From Candidatus Hermodarchaeota archaeon (GTDB lineage Archaea; Asgardarchaeota; Hermodarchaeia; Hermodarchaeales; Hermodarchaeaceae), in the NCBI GenBank assembly GCA_016840185.1, contig JAEOSV010000150.1, positions 1 to 5,276 on the forward strand: a stretch of DNA of 5,276 nt, in the 5' to 3' direction. This document shows positions 1 to 5,276 of this stretch, one piece after another. Every line of letters begins with the position of its first letter. Position 1 is the stretch's first letter. A program made the position numbers and the translations under genes. The notes under the pieces were generated by a model. It was given only the letters and a program-made list of their open reading frames with translations. It was not told the DNA's origin and did no database searches.

Positions 1-415
1 CATCCGATTGTATCAACCACCTTCTGCACCAGTCCTTGCGAATCCCGGAGCCACCATAGCAGGTTTTCAAGTGCCACTCAATTGGACCGCCGCAACCGAC
101 TCTGATGGTATCATCGATTACTATTACGTTGAAACCAGCGCGAATCCCAGTTTCAGCATTATCGGTCAAAGTGACACAACCACTGACACGTTTTACAGTT
201 TCTCCTTCCTGTCCAATGATACCTACTATTTCCGCGTGCGAGCCGTTGACAATAATACACTCGTCGGCCCATGGAGTAACGTTGTAAGCACCTATATCGA
301 AATTCCACCCATTACCCTCCCACCCGGAATCCCAGGATTTCCAATCGAAGCCATTGCACTTGGACTGCTTCTCTCTTTAGGGGCAATCTTTGTTATACGC
401 CGTCGCAGAAAGTAA
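1..415 (+). CDS. C-terminal part of a secreted, membrane-anchored FnIII-domain protein (5' partial)
   Basis: The reading frame is open to the left edge; its first complete codon is at 2-4, so the true start lies outside the window. A TTG at 8-10 is not a credible start because it falls at the beginning of a folded domain. What remains (137 residues) is one fibronectin type III domain at nt 20-300. It shows the conserved LNWTAATDSDG strand, the YYYVE strand, and the late TYYFRVRAVD plus GPWSN segment typical of the fold. A short Pro-rich linker, a PGFP motif (nt 332-343), about 18 hydrophobic residues and an RRRRK tail follow. This end resembles archaeal C-terminal sorting and anchoring signals of the PGF-CTERM kind, so the protein probably sits outside the cell, anchored by its C terminus. 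The function of the missing N-terminal part is unknown. The gene ends in its own terminator and converges on the RuBisCO-like gene. Confidence 0.85.
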   Translation, partial: IRLYQPPSAPVLANPGATIAGFQVPLNWTAATDSDGIIDYYYVETSANPSFSIIGQSDTTTDTFYSFSFLSNDTYYFRVRAVDNNTLVGPWSNVVSTYIEIPPITLPPGIPGFPIEAIALGLLLSLGAIFVIRRRRK

Positions 416-455
416 AAGGTATCTCTATCCGATACCTTTCCTCTCCTCTTTTTTT
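415..455 (+). terminator. Hairpin plus T-tract terminator between convergent genes
   Basis: A perfect 9-bp inverted repeat, AAAGGTATC (415-423) and GATACCTTT (431-439), encloses a 7-nt loop. It is followed by a C/T-rich stretch and seven T residues (449-455). It begins on the last base of the upstream stop codon. On the opposite strand the same stem is followed by a weaker T-rich stretch (TTTTACTTTC), so it could also stop transcripts of the convergent RuBisCO-like gene ending at 502. In archaea the T-rich tract is the main termination signal and the hairpin may be an aid or an RNA 3'-end protector. Confidence 0.75.
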
Positions 456-501
456 GGTTCTCAGAATTTAAGGGTAGCTAGGCAGGTCCAGCTCGAGTGG
501 A

Positions 502-1824
502 TTACATTTCGAAACCTGTTTTTCCCGTTCCCCATTTGTCCAGCGCGACTTTCAATTCTGCATGGTCTTCGGCATAATCCTTCAAAGAAATTCCTTTCAC
601 CGTAGCGTTAATCGCTTGGCGGAAGGCACGCGCTCCTGCTGAAGGTCCGCCATGTTCAGCTGGGAAGGCATGGATACCGCCTCCTGTCCCAATCATGATT
701 TCAGCGCCCAAATCTTCCATCACCATAGGAACATGACCGGGCGTGATGCCACCACTGGGCATGGGCATCGTGGGTTTGATGTGGTGCAGTGGGTAATTCA
801 TGGCTCGGGCCATTTCGATATAGCGCTGTTTGAGTAACGGAGCCTTCCCATAGGGTGCAGGAAAGACTTCAATATCCACCCCGGCAAGCCGTGGCAGTTT
901 CCCGATAACGAGTTGAGTGGATAATCCACTAATAGGTGAGTAACTCATAGCACCAGCAATATCCATGTGCCCAAGAACCGGCACGTTGATACTGGGATCA
1001 TCAGTGACTTGCCTCACTGCACTATACCCAACTGCCAAGTAGTTAATCATCAATGCATTCGCACCATGTTCAAGGGCGACTTCGGCATTTTCCATGAGTT
1101 TTGGAATTCGGTCAGTGATATTGATGGTGTACAGGGTTTTTTCCCCCTTCTCAGAATTCGCTTTATCAATGGCATCCATATAGAGGGGGAGGCGTTCGGT
1201 GATACGATTGAACACGGGATCCGCGATGAGCTCATCATCTTTGATGATATCCGCCCCACCCCGAGCCGCTTCATAAAGTAACTTGGCACCCACCTTTGGC
1301 GGATATCCGGTACAAGGTTTAATCATGTTGTTAAGCAAAGGGCGATTCTTCACGCCCAATACTTTGAAAACCCCTTTGGTTCCAAACTTCGGTCCTTGAA
1401 AGCCTTTCAACCAACTTTTCGGGAATCGAAGGTCTAGTACTTTGACACGACCACCCATACTAATGTTGCCCACAACCGTTGAGAGAAGCATGGGAATCTG
1501 CTGACCAAAGTTAATCCACGGAAACGCTACTTGAACCACATAGTGGCGGTGCGTCACATCTTTGGGTTGACTATACTCCGGGTAAGGACCTTCATAGATT
1601 CCAATAACCTTAGCAACATACTTTTTTCGCATCTGGGGTGTTTCACCGGGCACGAGCACCCAAGTTCCCGTACTCTGCTCCACCGCCGCCATTTCACAAA
1701 TATCCTTAATCGGTAGACCAATCGGTGCTCCGAAATAATATGTGGCTATCACATATTTTTCCGGATCAATTTCATCAGGCAATGCATTTGGTTGACTTTC
1801 AATAGGTAGGTCTTTCGGGGTCAT
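502..1824 (-). CDS. RuBisCO-like protein (form IV RuBisCO large-subunit homologue)
   Basis: This 440-residue protein aligns by eye along the RuBisCO large subunit. The N-terminal domain has the STGTW segment (E49 matches RuBisCO E60) and VGN (N120 matches N123). The TIM barrel has IKP with K169 (K175), and IIKDDE with K195, D197 and E198 (the carbamylated K201, D203 and E204 that bind Mg). H286 matches H294, YGK K327 matches loop-6 K334, and SGG is at 357-359. RuBisCO K177, R295, H298 and H327 are replaced by C171, M287, A290 and about V320, so true carboxylase activity is unlikely. The FPAPYGK segment resembles MtnW-type form IV proteins, which act as enolases or isomerases in methionine salvage; the substrate here is not known. 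The ATG at 1824 was chosen because GAGGTG lies 10 nt upstream, the length fits the family, and candidate TATA elements lie only 40-60 nt upstream. An in-frame extension to 1941 is open but looks non-homologous. Confidence 0.88.
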   Translation of the reverse strand: MTPKDLPIESQPNALPDEIDPEKYVIATYYFGAPIGLPIKDICEMAAVEQSTGTWVLVPGETPQMRKKYVAKVIGIYEGPYPEYSQPKDVTHRHYVVQVAFPWINFGQQIPMLLSTVVGNISMGGRVKVLDLRFPKSWLKGFQGPKFGTKGVFKVLGVKNRPLLNNMIKPCTGYPPKVGAKLLYEAARGGADIIKDDELIADPVFNRITERLPLYMDAIDKANSEKGEKTLYTINITDRIPKLMENAEVALEHGANALMINYLAVGYSAVRQVTDDPSINVPVLGHMDIAGAMSYSPISGLSTQLVIGKLPRLAGVDIEVFPAPYGKAPLLKQRYIEMARAMNYPLHHIKPTMPMPSGGITPGHVPMVMEDLGAEIMIGTGGGIHAFPAEHGGPSAGARAFRQAINATVKGISLKDYAEDHAELKVALDKWGTGKTGFEM

Positions 1825-1834
1825 AGTCTGTTTG

Positions 1835-1840
1835 CACCTC
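1835..1840 (-). promoter_or_regulatory. Shine-Dalgarno site of the RuBisCO-like gene
   Basis: Read on the minus strand this is GAGGTG, matching the archaeal/bacterial anti-Shine-Dalgarno sequence, 10 nt before the ATG at 1824-1822. It decides the start: the longer in-frame ATG codons at 1893 and 1941 would place this site inside the coding region. Confidence 0.65.
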
Positions 1841-1864
1841 GAACACCATGTCCGTTCAAAAAAG

Positions 1865-1882
1865 GCATATAGGGAGTATTTA
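1865..1882 (-). promoter_or_regulatory. Candidate TATA region of the RuBisCO-like gene
   Basis: On the minus strand this contains TAAATACT (1882-1875) and CTATATGC (1872-1865), the most TATA-like words upstream of the gene. With the usual archaeal spacing of about 25 nt, transcription would start near 1852-1842. That gives a short leader holding the GAGGTG site and excludes the ATGs at 1893 and 1941. No convincing BRE is visible, so this is tentative. Confidence 0.3.
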
Positions 1883-1963
1883 GCCTTATTCATCAAATAA
1901 CATATTTCGTAAAGACTCAGATATACTTCTGGTAAAAACAATTAGTAATGTGTTAAAACAAAT

Positions 1964-1981
1964 AACTATGCATTGATAGTT
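1964..1981. repeat. Spaced inverted repeat AACTAT-N6-ATAGTT, possible operator
   Basis: Two exact 6-nt arms (1964-1969 and 1976-1981) flank a 6-nt spacer, giving an 18-bp dyad in the middle of a divergent promoter region. The geometry suits a dimeric winged-helix regulator. A 6-nt arm can occur by chance in AT-rich DNA, and no second copy was noticed in the window. Confidence 0.3.
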
Positions 1982-2120
1982 CTCAAGCATATGCAGCGCC
2001 TTTTTTATGCAAGTAAAACATTCTATGCCCAGAGAAAGGTTTTACATCCTGGCACCAGCAAACCCCTACACACCCAGGAAGAATACTAGTTTCGCTAGAT
2101 GCCAGTTTGTTAATAACCAT

Positions 2121-2125
2121 AGGAG
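2121..2125 (+). promoter_or_regulatory. Shine-Dalgarno site of the triple-GIFT surface protein
   Basis: AGGAG lies 10 nt before the ATG at 2136, followed by an A-rich spacer. The position supports this ATG, which also begins a good signal peptide. Confidence 0.65.
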
Positions 2126-2135
2126 AAAAAAATAA

Positions 2136-4754
2136 ATGAAAACACCTCAAAAAGTCGCCTTCGCGATTTTATTGACCTTTTTCATCTGCTCTTCTTTCAC
2201 CCTTGGATTAACCGCAGCACCACAGAATTTAGATAAAACAGCTGACTTCGAATTATCCAATGTACCAGAAATTACGACTCCATCTCCTGAACCTCCGCAT
2301 AAACTTGTTCCCATATCCATACTCGTTTACACCGAATATGTTGATGGAAGTTCAGGCGGGGAATACCAAAACACCATGACTGCCATCAATAACACCTATG
2401 GCACCGACTACTACACAACAAATCTCACTGATTACAACGATTTAGCATCCCAGATTGGGGAACATGATATTTTCCTAATTCCCGAACAAGAATTGGTGAA
2501 CGATGATGCAACCATGCGAACAGTTGGTCAAGCCTGGGCGGGCATCCTTCCAACCTACGTCAATGACGGCGGAATTGTAATTCTCATGTCATTCGGATCC
2601 TTTGGAGGAACTGGAACAACGAGTTACATCTACAATGAGACAGGTTTGATGGAGATCTATGGATTCACAGATGTTTCCTTCACCAGTATAAACCTCGTCA
2701 ATACTAGTGATGCTTTAGCTCGAGGCATTTCGTCCTCCTGGACTGGCCCAAATGGAGCCGTTAGCTTTGATTCCCCAGATCAAACAACGGTTGTTGATGA
2801 CGGATCAGATCCAGTTGTGATTCACAAGATGATGGGTAAGGGTCACATTGTGTTACTTGGCTTTGATCTCTTTATGATTGAAGGCAATTGTTCAACAATT
2901 CTTGCGAATGCCATTCGACTTCACCGGCATGTCATCTTCGACAATTCCCATGGACAATATGAGACCATTCATGGGGCTTACAGTAGCTTTGCTGATGATT
3001 TAGTGGCCGAGAATTTCGCTGTCTCATCATATGACGCCTTTGACACAGACTTCATCACCGCATCTGACGTCGTCGTGGTTCCCTATTGCAGCGTGTTTTT
3101 CACAGCACCAGAAAAGGCATTCCTTGAAAACTATGTTCTGCAAGGTGGAGGATTGTTCCTTTTAAGCGATTGGGGCACTTTTGGAGACCGAGTCGGAGAC
3201 CTAGCTAATATCTTCGGTTATAGTTTTGACAACAGTTATTCCATCATATCCGACACCGATGATAATGAACCGCCATCCAGTGATCCAAACCAGCCTGTTT
3301 ACTCGGGAGCCAATATCCACAACCATTCACTCTCAGTAGATGTTTCGGATGTGCAGATGTTTTATGGTACTGCCATTCTTGGAACACCCGCAGATGCTTA
3401 CAACATAATTACCACTGATACAGATGGTACATCACTGTGGTTCAATGGCACAGTCCTCAATGGTGCATCGTGTTATGCTGCCTCAAAGTTTGGTATGGGA
3501 CGAGTTGTAGTGTCCAGTGATGCAAACTTCATTGAAGACGATAGTGATTACGATATGGATGGCACCTTCGACTATGATGAACATGATAATGACAATCTTG
3601 TTGTCAATTCGATTCGTTGGCTCTCTGCCGCAGGAATAGTTGAACGGAAGGTTCTCTTCGATACCTCGCATGGTCTCTGGGTTGGTTGGGCTTCTTATTT
3701 CGATTTCATGGAATATCTCACATGCAATGGGTATACCGTCCATTGGATGACTATCTTTCATGAAACCATGCTGGAGTCGACACATGTTTTAGTACTCTCT
3801 GCTGGTGGAGCTGATTATACTCCTGCTGAAAATGTCACTATCCGCAATTTCGTGGATAATGGTGGTGGGTTATTGATGCTCACCGATTGGACTTGGTTCG
3901 GTGACAAACTGGATTATGTTGCAGCAGAATTGGGTATGGTGCGAAATAGCACCCACGCATATCTATCAGATTCTGACGATGGGATGTATGGAGGGAATTC
4001 CTACATCTTCTACGATGGCGCTAACATTGGCACACACCCAATAACTGAAGGTGTGAACCGTATTCTGGTGGATCGAGGAACGGGATTAATCAATATTGGC
4101 GGTGGCACACCCCTTGTGACTGCAGATATTGATGGCACCTCCGATTGGCATAACGATAGTACTGGGTATTGGCCTGCAGACGGTGTTGACGTTTTCGCTG
4201 CGAAAGATTTCGGTATGGGACGCCTTGTCTATCTCACCGACGTGAACATTGTTGTAAGTGGTACTTTCTTGATCGCTGATAATAACCTCTTCTTAGTGAA
4301 TGCTTTCCAATGGCTCTCGGAGAACCGTGCACCTGCTATCACTCTGACGTATCCGAATGGTGGTGAAACTGTCAACAACACCATCCTTATCACCTGGACT
4401 GCTGTGGACCCCAATAAAGATCCCATTCTTGGCTATGACTTACTCTATAGCAATGATAGTGGAGCATCCTGGTTCCCCATTGTCACTGGTATCATGGGCA
4501 CAAGTCATGTTTGGAACACCACCGATGTAGCTGATGGCTCGAATTATCTCATTCGGGTTGCAGCCTACGACTATGAACTCGTCGATATCGATGATTCCGA
4601 TTCGGTCTTTACAATTGATAACCTAGGACCACCACTCCCACCACCTCCACCTCTACCTTGGTGGTGGTGGATACCTGTCCTAGCGGTCGTAATCATCATC
4701 GTGGTAGTGGTACTCCTCTACATGTTCCTTCGACGAAAAGGAAACACCAAATAA
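2136..4754 (+). CDS. Secreted membrane-anchored protein with three tandem GIFT/DUF4350-like (amidotransferase-fold) domains and an FnIII-like domain
   Basis: This is an 872-residue surface protein. Residues 1-28 form a signal peptide (two Lys, hydrophobic core, Ala-rich end). Domain 1 (about 58-263), domain 2 (264-498) and domain 3 (504-729) each follow a class I glutamine-amidotransferase-like Rossmann pattern. Domains 2 and 3 clearly share the opening FD-x-SHG, a strand followed by F/YT-x-x-E, GGGL-x-x-L-x-DW, DGTS and a closing FGMGR. Domain 1 is more divergent. The pattern resembles DUF4350 and the GIFT domain of GldG and IFT52. No nucleophilic Cys occurs at the elbow after the GGG strand (S344-D345 and T583-D584 instead), so binding is more likely than amidotransferase activity. 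Residues 471-482 form an EF-hand-like loop. An FnIII/NGGE-type domain (732-828), a Pro-rich stalk (831-841), WWWW (842-845), a membrane helix (846-864) and an RRK tail follow. Thirteen N-x-S/T sites fit an extracellular, glycosylated protein. The ligand is unknown. Confidence 0.85.
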   Translation: MKTPQKVAFAILLTFFICSSFTLGLTAAPQNLDKTADFELSNVPEITTPSPEPPHKLVPISILVYTEYVDGSSGGEYQNTMTAINNTYGTDYYTTNLTDYNDLASQIGEHDIFLIPEQELVNDDATMRTVGQAWAGILPTYVNDGGIVILMSFGSFGGTGTTSYIYNETGLMEIYGFTDVSFTSINLVNTSDALARGISSSWTGPNGAVSFDSPDQTTVVDDGSDPVVIHKMMGKGHIVLLGFDLFMIEGNCSTILANAIRLHRHVIFDNSHGQYETIHGAYSSFADDLVAENFAVSSYDAFDTDFITASDVVVVPYCSVFFTAPEKAFLENYVLQGGGLFLLSDWGTFGDRVGDLANIFGYSFDNSYSIISDTDDNEPPSSDPNQPVYSGANIHNHSLSVDVSDVQMFYGTAILGTPADAYNIITTDTDGTSLWFNGTVLNGASCYAASKFGMGRVVVSSDANFIEDDSDYDMDGTFDYDEHDNDNLVVNSIRWLSAAGIVERKVLFDTSHGLWVGWASYFDFMEYLTCNGYTVHWMTIFHETMLESTHVLVLSAGGADYTPAENVTIRNFVDNGGGLLMLTDWTWFGDKLDYVAAELGMVRNSTHAYLSDSDDGMYGGNSYIFYDGANIGTHPITEGVNRILVDRGTGLINIGGGTPLVTADIDGTSDWHNDSTGYWPADGVDVFAAKDFGMGRLVYLTDVNIVVSGTFLIADNNLFLVNAFQWLSENRAPAITLTYPNGGETVNNTILITWTAVDPNKDPILGYDLLYSNDSGASWFPIVTGIMGTSHVWNTTDVADGSNYLIRVAAYDYELVDIDDSDSVFTIDNLGPPLPPPPPLPWWWWIPVLAVVIIIVVVVLLYMFLRRKGNTK

Positions 4755-4760
4755 TGAAAA

Positions 4761-4798
4761 GTGGAGGCTTAGCCTCCACCTTCCCTCTTTATTTTTTT
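4761..4798 (+). terminator. Hairpin plus T-tract terminator after the surface-protein gene
   Basis: GTGGAGGC (4761-4768) pairs with GCCTCCAC (4772-4779) around the loop TTA, giving a GC-rich 8-bp stem 6 nt after the stop codon. A C/T-rich stretch and a T-tract (4792-4798) follow. On the minus strand the stem is followed by TTTTCATTAT, so it may also serve the convergent acetyltransferase gene. The plus-strand T-tract lies inside the last codons of that gene. Confidence 0.75.
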
Positions 4799-5276
4799 AA
4801 AATCAACTGCATTCGAAACAGTTTGTGATGGAGTTGATACCCGCGTTTTTCGCATAAAGTAGCAAGTCTTTCATTTTCGTGAAAGGTGATACGGAGGAGT
4901 TCAGAGGGGGGATCACACAGCTGTTTAAAGGCAAACACGTAGTCATCAAACGCTGAGAGCTCGAGTAATTCAAAAGGGAAGCACCCTGGAAAACTTGGGG
5001 TGAATCGTGTTGCTCCAAGAATTTGATTGGAGCTGTTTTTGAGCGTATAGAGGTCGTGGTTTCGTTTTATGAATTGCTGGATTGCACCTAGCGGAAGTCC
5101 TTGTGGAAAGAGTTTTGCTATGGCTTGATGTTCTTCGGTTTTTAGATTGTGTAGAGTAAACTGTCCTGTTGGGTGTAAGGTGTTGAAGGGAACGAAGTAA
5201 TGCCAAGTCTGACCTATCACTTTGAAACCATACTTGGTGTAGAGACCTTGTGCATGATGATTATCCACCTGTGTGA
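4789..5276 (-). CDS. GNAT-family acetyltransferase, C-terminal part with a second degenerate GNAT-like domain (5' partial)
   Basis: The frame is open through the right edge, so the N-terminal part, including the acetyl-CoA-binding R/Q-x-x-G-x-G/A motif, is missing. The visible part begins with VDNHHAQGLYTKYGF, a classic end of a GNAT fold (N-x-x-A-x-x-LY-x-x-x-GF). About 135 further residues follow, beyond the usual end of a single GNAT domain. Their last part, NERLATLCEKRGYQLHHKLF plus an RMQL strand, repeats the same pattern in weaker form (N, cExxGY, then an R-M strand). This suggests a two-domain protein in which the C-terminal copy has lost the cofactor motif. A GTG at 5268 is not a sensible start, since it would cut the first GNAT domain in half. 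The substrate cannot be told. Its stop codon is 34 nt from the convergent surface-protein gene. Confidence 0.75.
   Translation of the reverse strand, partial: TQVDNHHAQGLYTKYGFKVIGQTWHYFVPFNTLHPTGQFTLHNLKTEEHQAIAKLFPQGLPLGAIQQFIKRNHDLYTLKNSSNQILGATRFTPSFPGCFPFELLELSAFDDYVFAFKQLCDPPSELLRITFHENERLATLCEKRGYQLHHKLFRMQLILKK

Larger units (their letters stand above)
1825..2135. other. Divergent intergenic region (311 nt), no gene seen
   Basis: This region separates the starts of the RuBisCO-like gene (minus) and the triple-GIFT surface protein (plus). It is AT-rich in its middle part (about 1900-2010). It holds the candidate minus-strand TATA words, a spaced inverted repeat (1964-1981), an 8-bp palindrome GCATATGC (1987-1994), a T-run with TTTTTTATG (2001-2009) that might serve the plus-strand gene as a weak TATA element, and both ribosome binding sites. 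The plus-strand leader could form a long-range pairing of CTGGCA (2049-2054) with TGCCAG (2100-2105). No tRNA or convincing short reading frame was found. The open frame from 1941 to 1824 is continuous with the RuBisCO-like gene but is judged non-coding. Confidence 0.6.

Noticed and set aside
8..10. TTG as start of the first gene
   Set aside because: The frame continues to the window edge, and the TTG sits right at the beginning of an FnIII domain with no signal peptide, although the protein has an extracellular layout.
967..1289. Open frames on both strands inside the RuBisCO-like gene
   Set aside because: They are shadows of a well-supported coding region, show no recognisable domains and have no ribosome binding site.
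502..1824. Genuine CO2-fixing RuBisCO large subunit
   Set aside because: Residues matching K177, R295, H298 and H327 are replaced, and the FPAPYGK segment is of form IV type.
1825..1941. A 39-residue in-frame N-terminal extension of the RuBisCO-like protein, with ATGs at 1941 and 1893 and a C-x-x-C pair
   Set aside because: The GAGGTG site and the TATA-like words lie inside it, the 440-residue form already starts just before the conserved N-terminal domain, and a single CSRC pair is not enough for a zinc site.
2049..2105. Leader RNA structure (CTGGCA pairing with TGCCAG) as a riboswitch
   Set aside because: There is only one 6-bp long-range pairing and a weak inner CTAG stem; no known riboswitch core is recognisable.
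3483..3785. A 100-residue minus-strand frame inside the surface-protein gene
   Set aside because: It is antisense to a clearly conserved domain repeat and has no sign of an independent protein family.
2925..4322. DNA-level tandem repeat in the surface-protein gene
   Set aside because: Domains 2 and 3 are alike at protein level only; shared DNA words such as GGTATGGGACG are short, so this is an old duplication and not a recent repeat.

Overview
The window reads as archaeal, most likely from an Asgard-type genome (Heimdallarchaeia or Thorarchaeia-like), although no marker gene here proves the lineage. The evidence is as follows. Two secreted proteins end in a single membrane helix followed by a basic tail, a typical archaeal surface-protein layout. 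One carries a PGF-like motif just before the helix. Long extracellular proteins built from GIFT/DUF4350-like and FnIII-like modules are common in such genomes. Shine-Dalgarno-like GAGGTG and AGGAG sites lie about 10 nt before the starts, and the genes are compact and separately transcribed. Base composition looks moderate (mid-40s % GC by eye, not counted).

Layout. (1) 1-415, + strand: the C-terminal end of a surface protein with one fibronectin type III domain, a PGFP motif, a membrane helix and an RRRRK tail. (2) 415-455: a strong hairpin plus T-tract between convergent genes. (3) 502-1824, - strand: a 440-residue RuBisCO-like protein (form IV). It keeps the carbamylated-Lys/Asp/Glu metal centre but has lost several residues that RuBisCO needs for ribulose bisphosphate and CO2 chemistry. 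(4) 1825-2135: a 311-nt divergent intergenic region with candidate promoter elements and two small palindromes. (5) 2136-4754, + strand: an 872-residue secreted, membrane-anchored protein with three tandem glutamine-amidotransferase-fold (GIFT/DUF4350-like) domains, an EF-hand-like calcium loop, an FnIII-like domain, a Pro-rich stalk, a WWWW motif and a C-terminal membrane helix. (6) 4761-4798: a terminator hairpin whose T-tract overlaps the end of the next gene. (7) 4789-5276, - strand: the C-terminal part of a GNAT acetyltransferase that appears to carry a second, degenerate GNAT domain.

The genes do not look like one operon. Each boundary is either convergent with a hairpin terminator or divergent with its own promoter region. 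The RuBisCO-like gene has no visible methionine-salvage neighbour, so its substrate cannot be set from context. The most notable items are the RuBisCO-like protein with its mixed active site, and the triple GIFT-like surface protein, whose fold is related to the N-terminal domain of eukaryotic IFT52. No CRISPR array, rRNA, tRNA, insertion sequence or integrase was seen.
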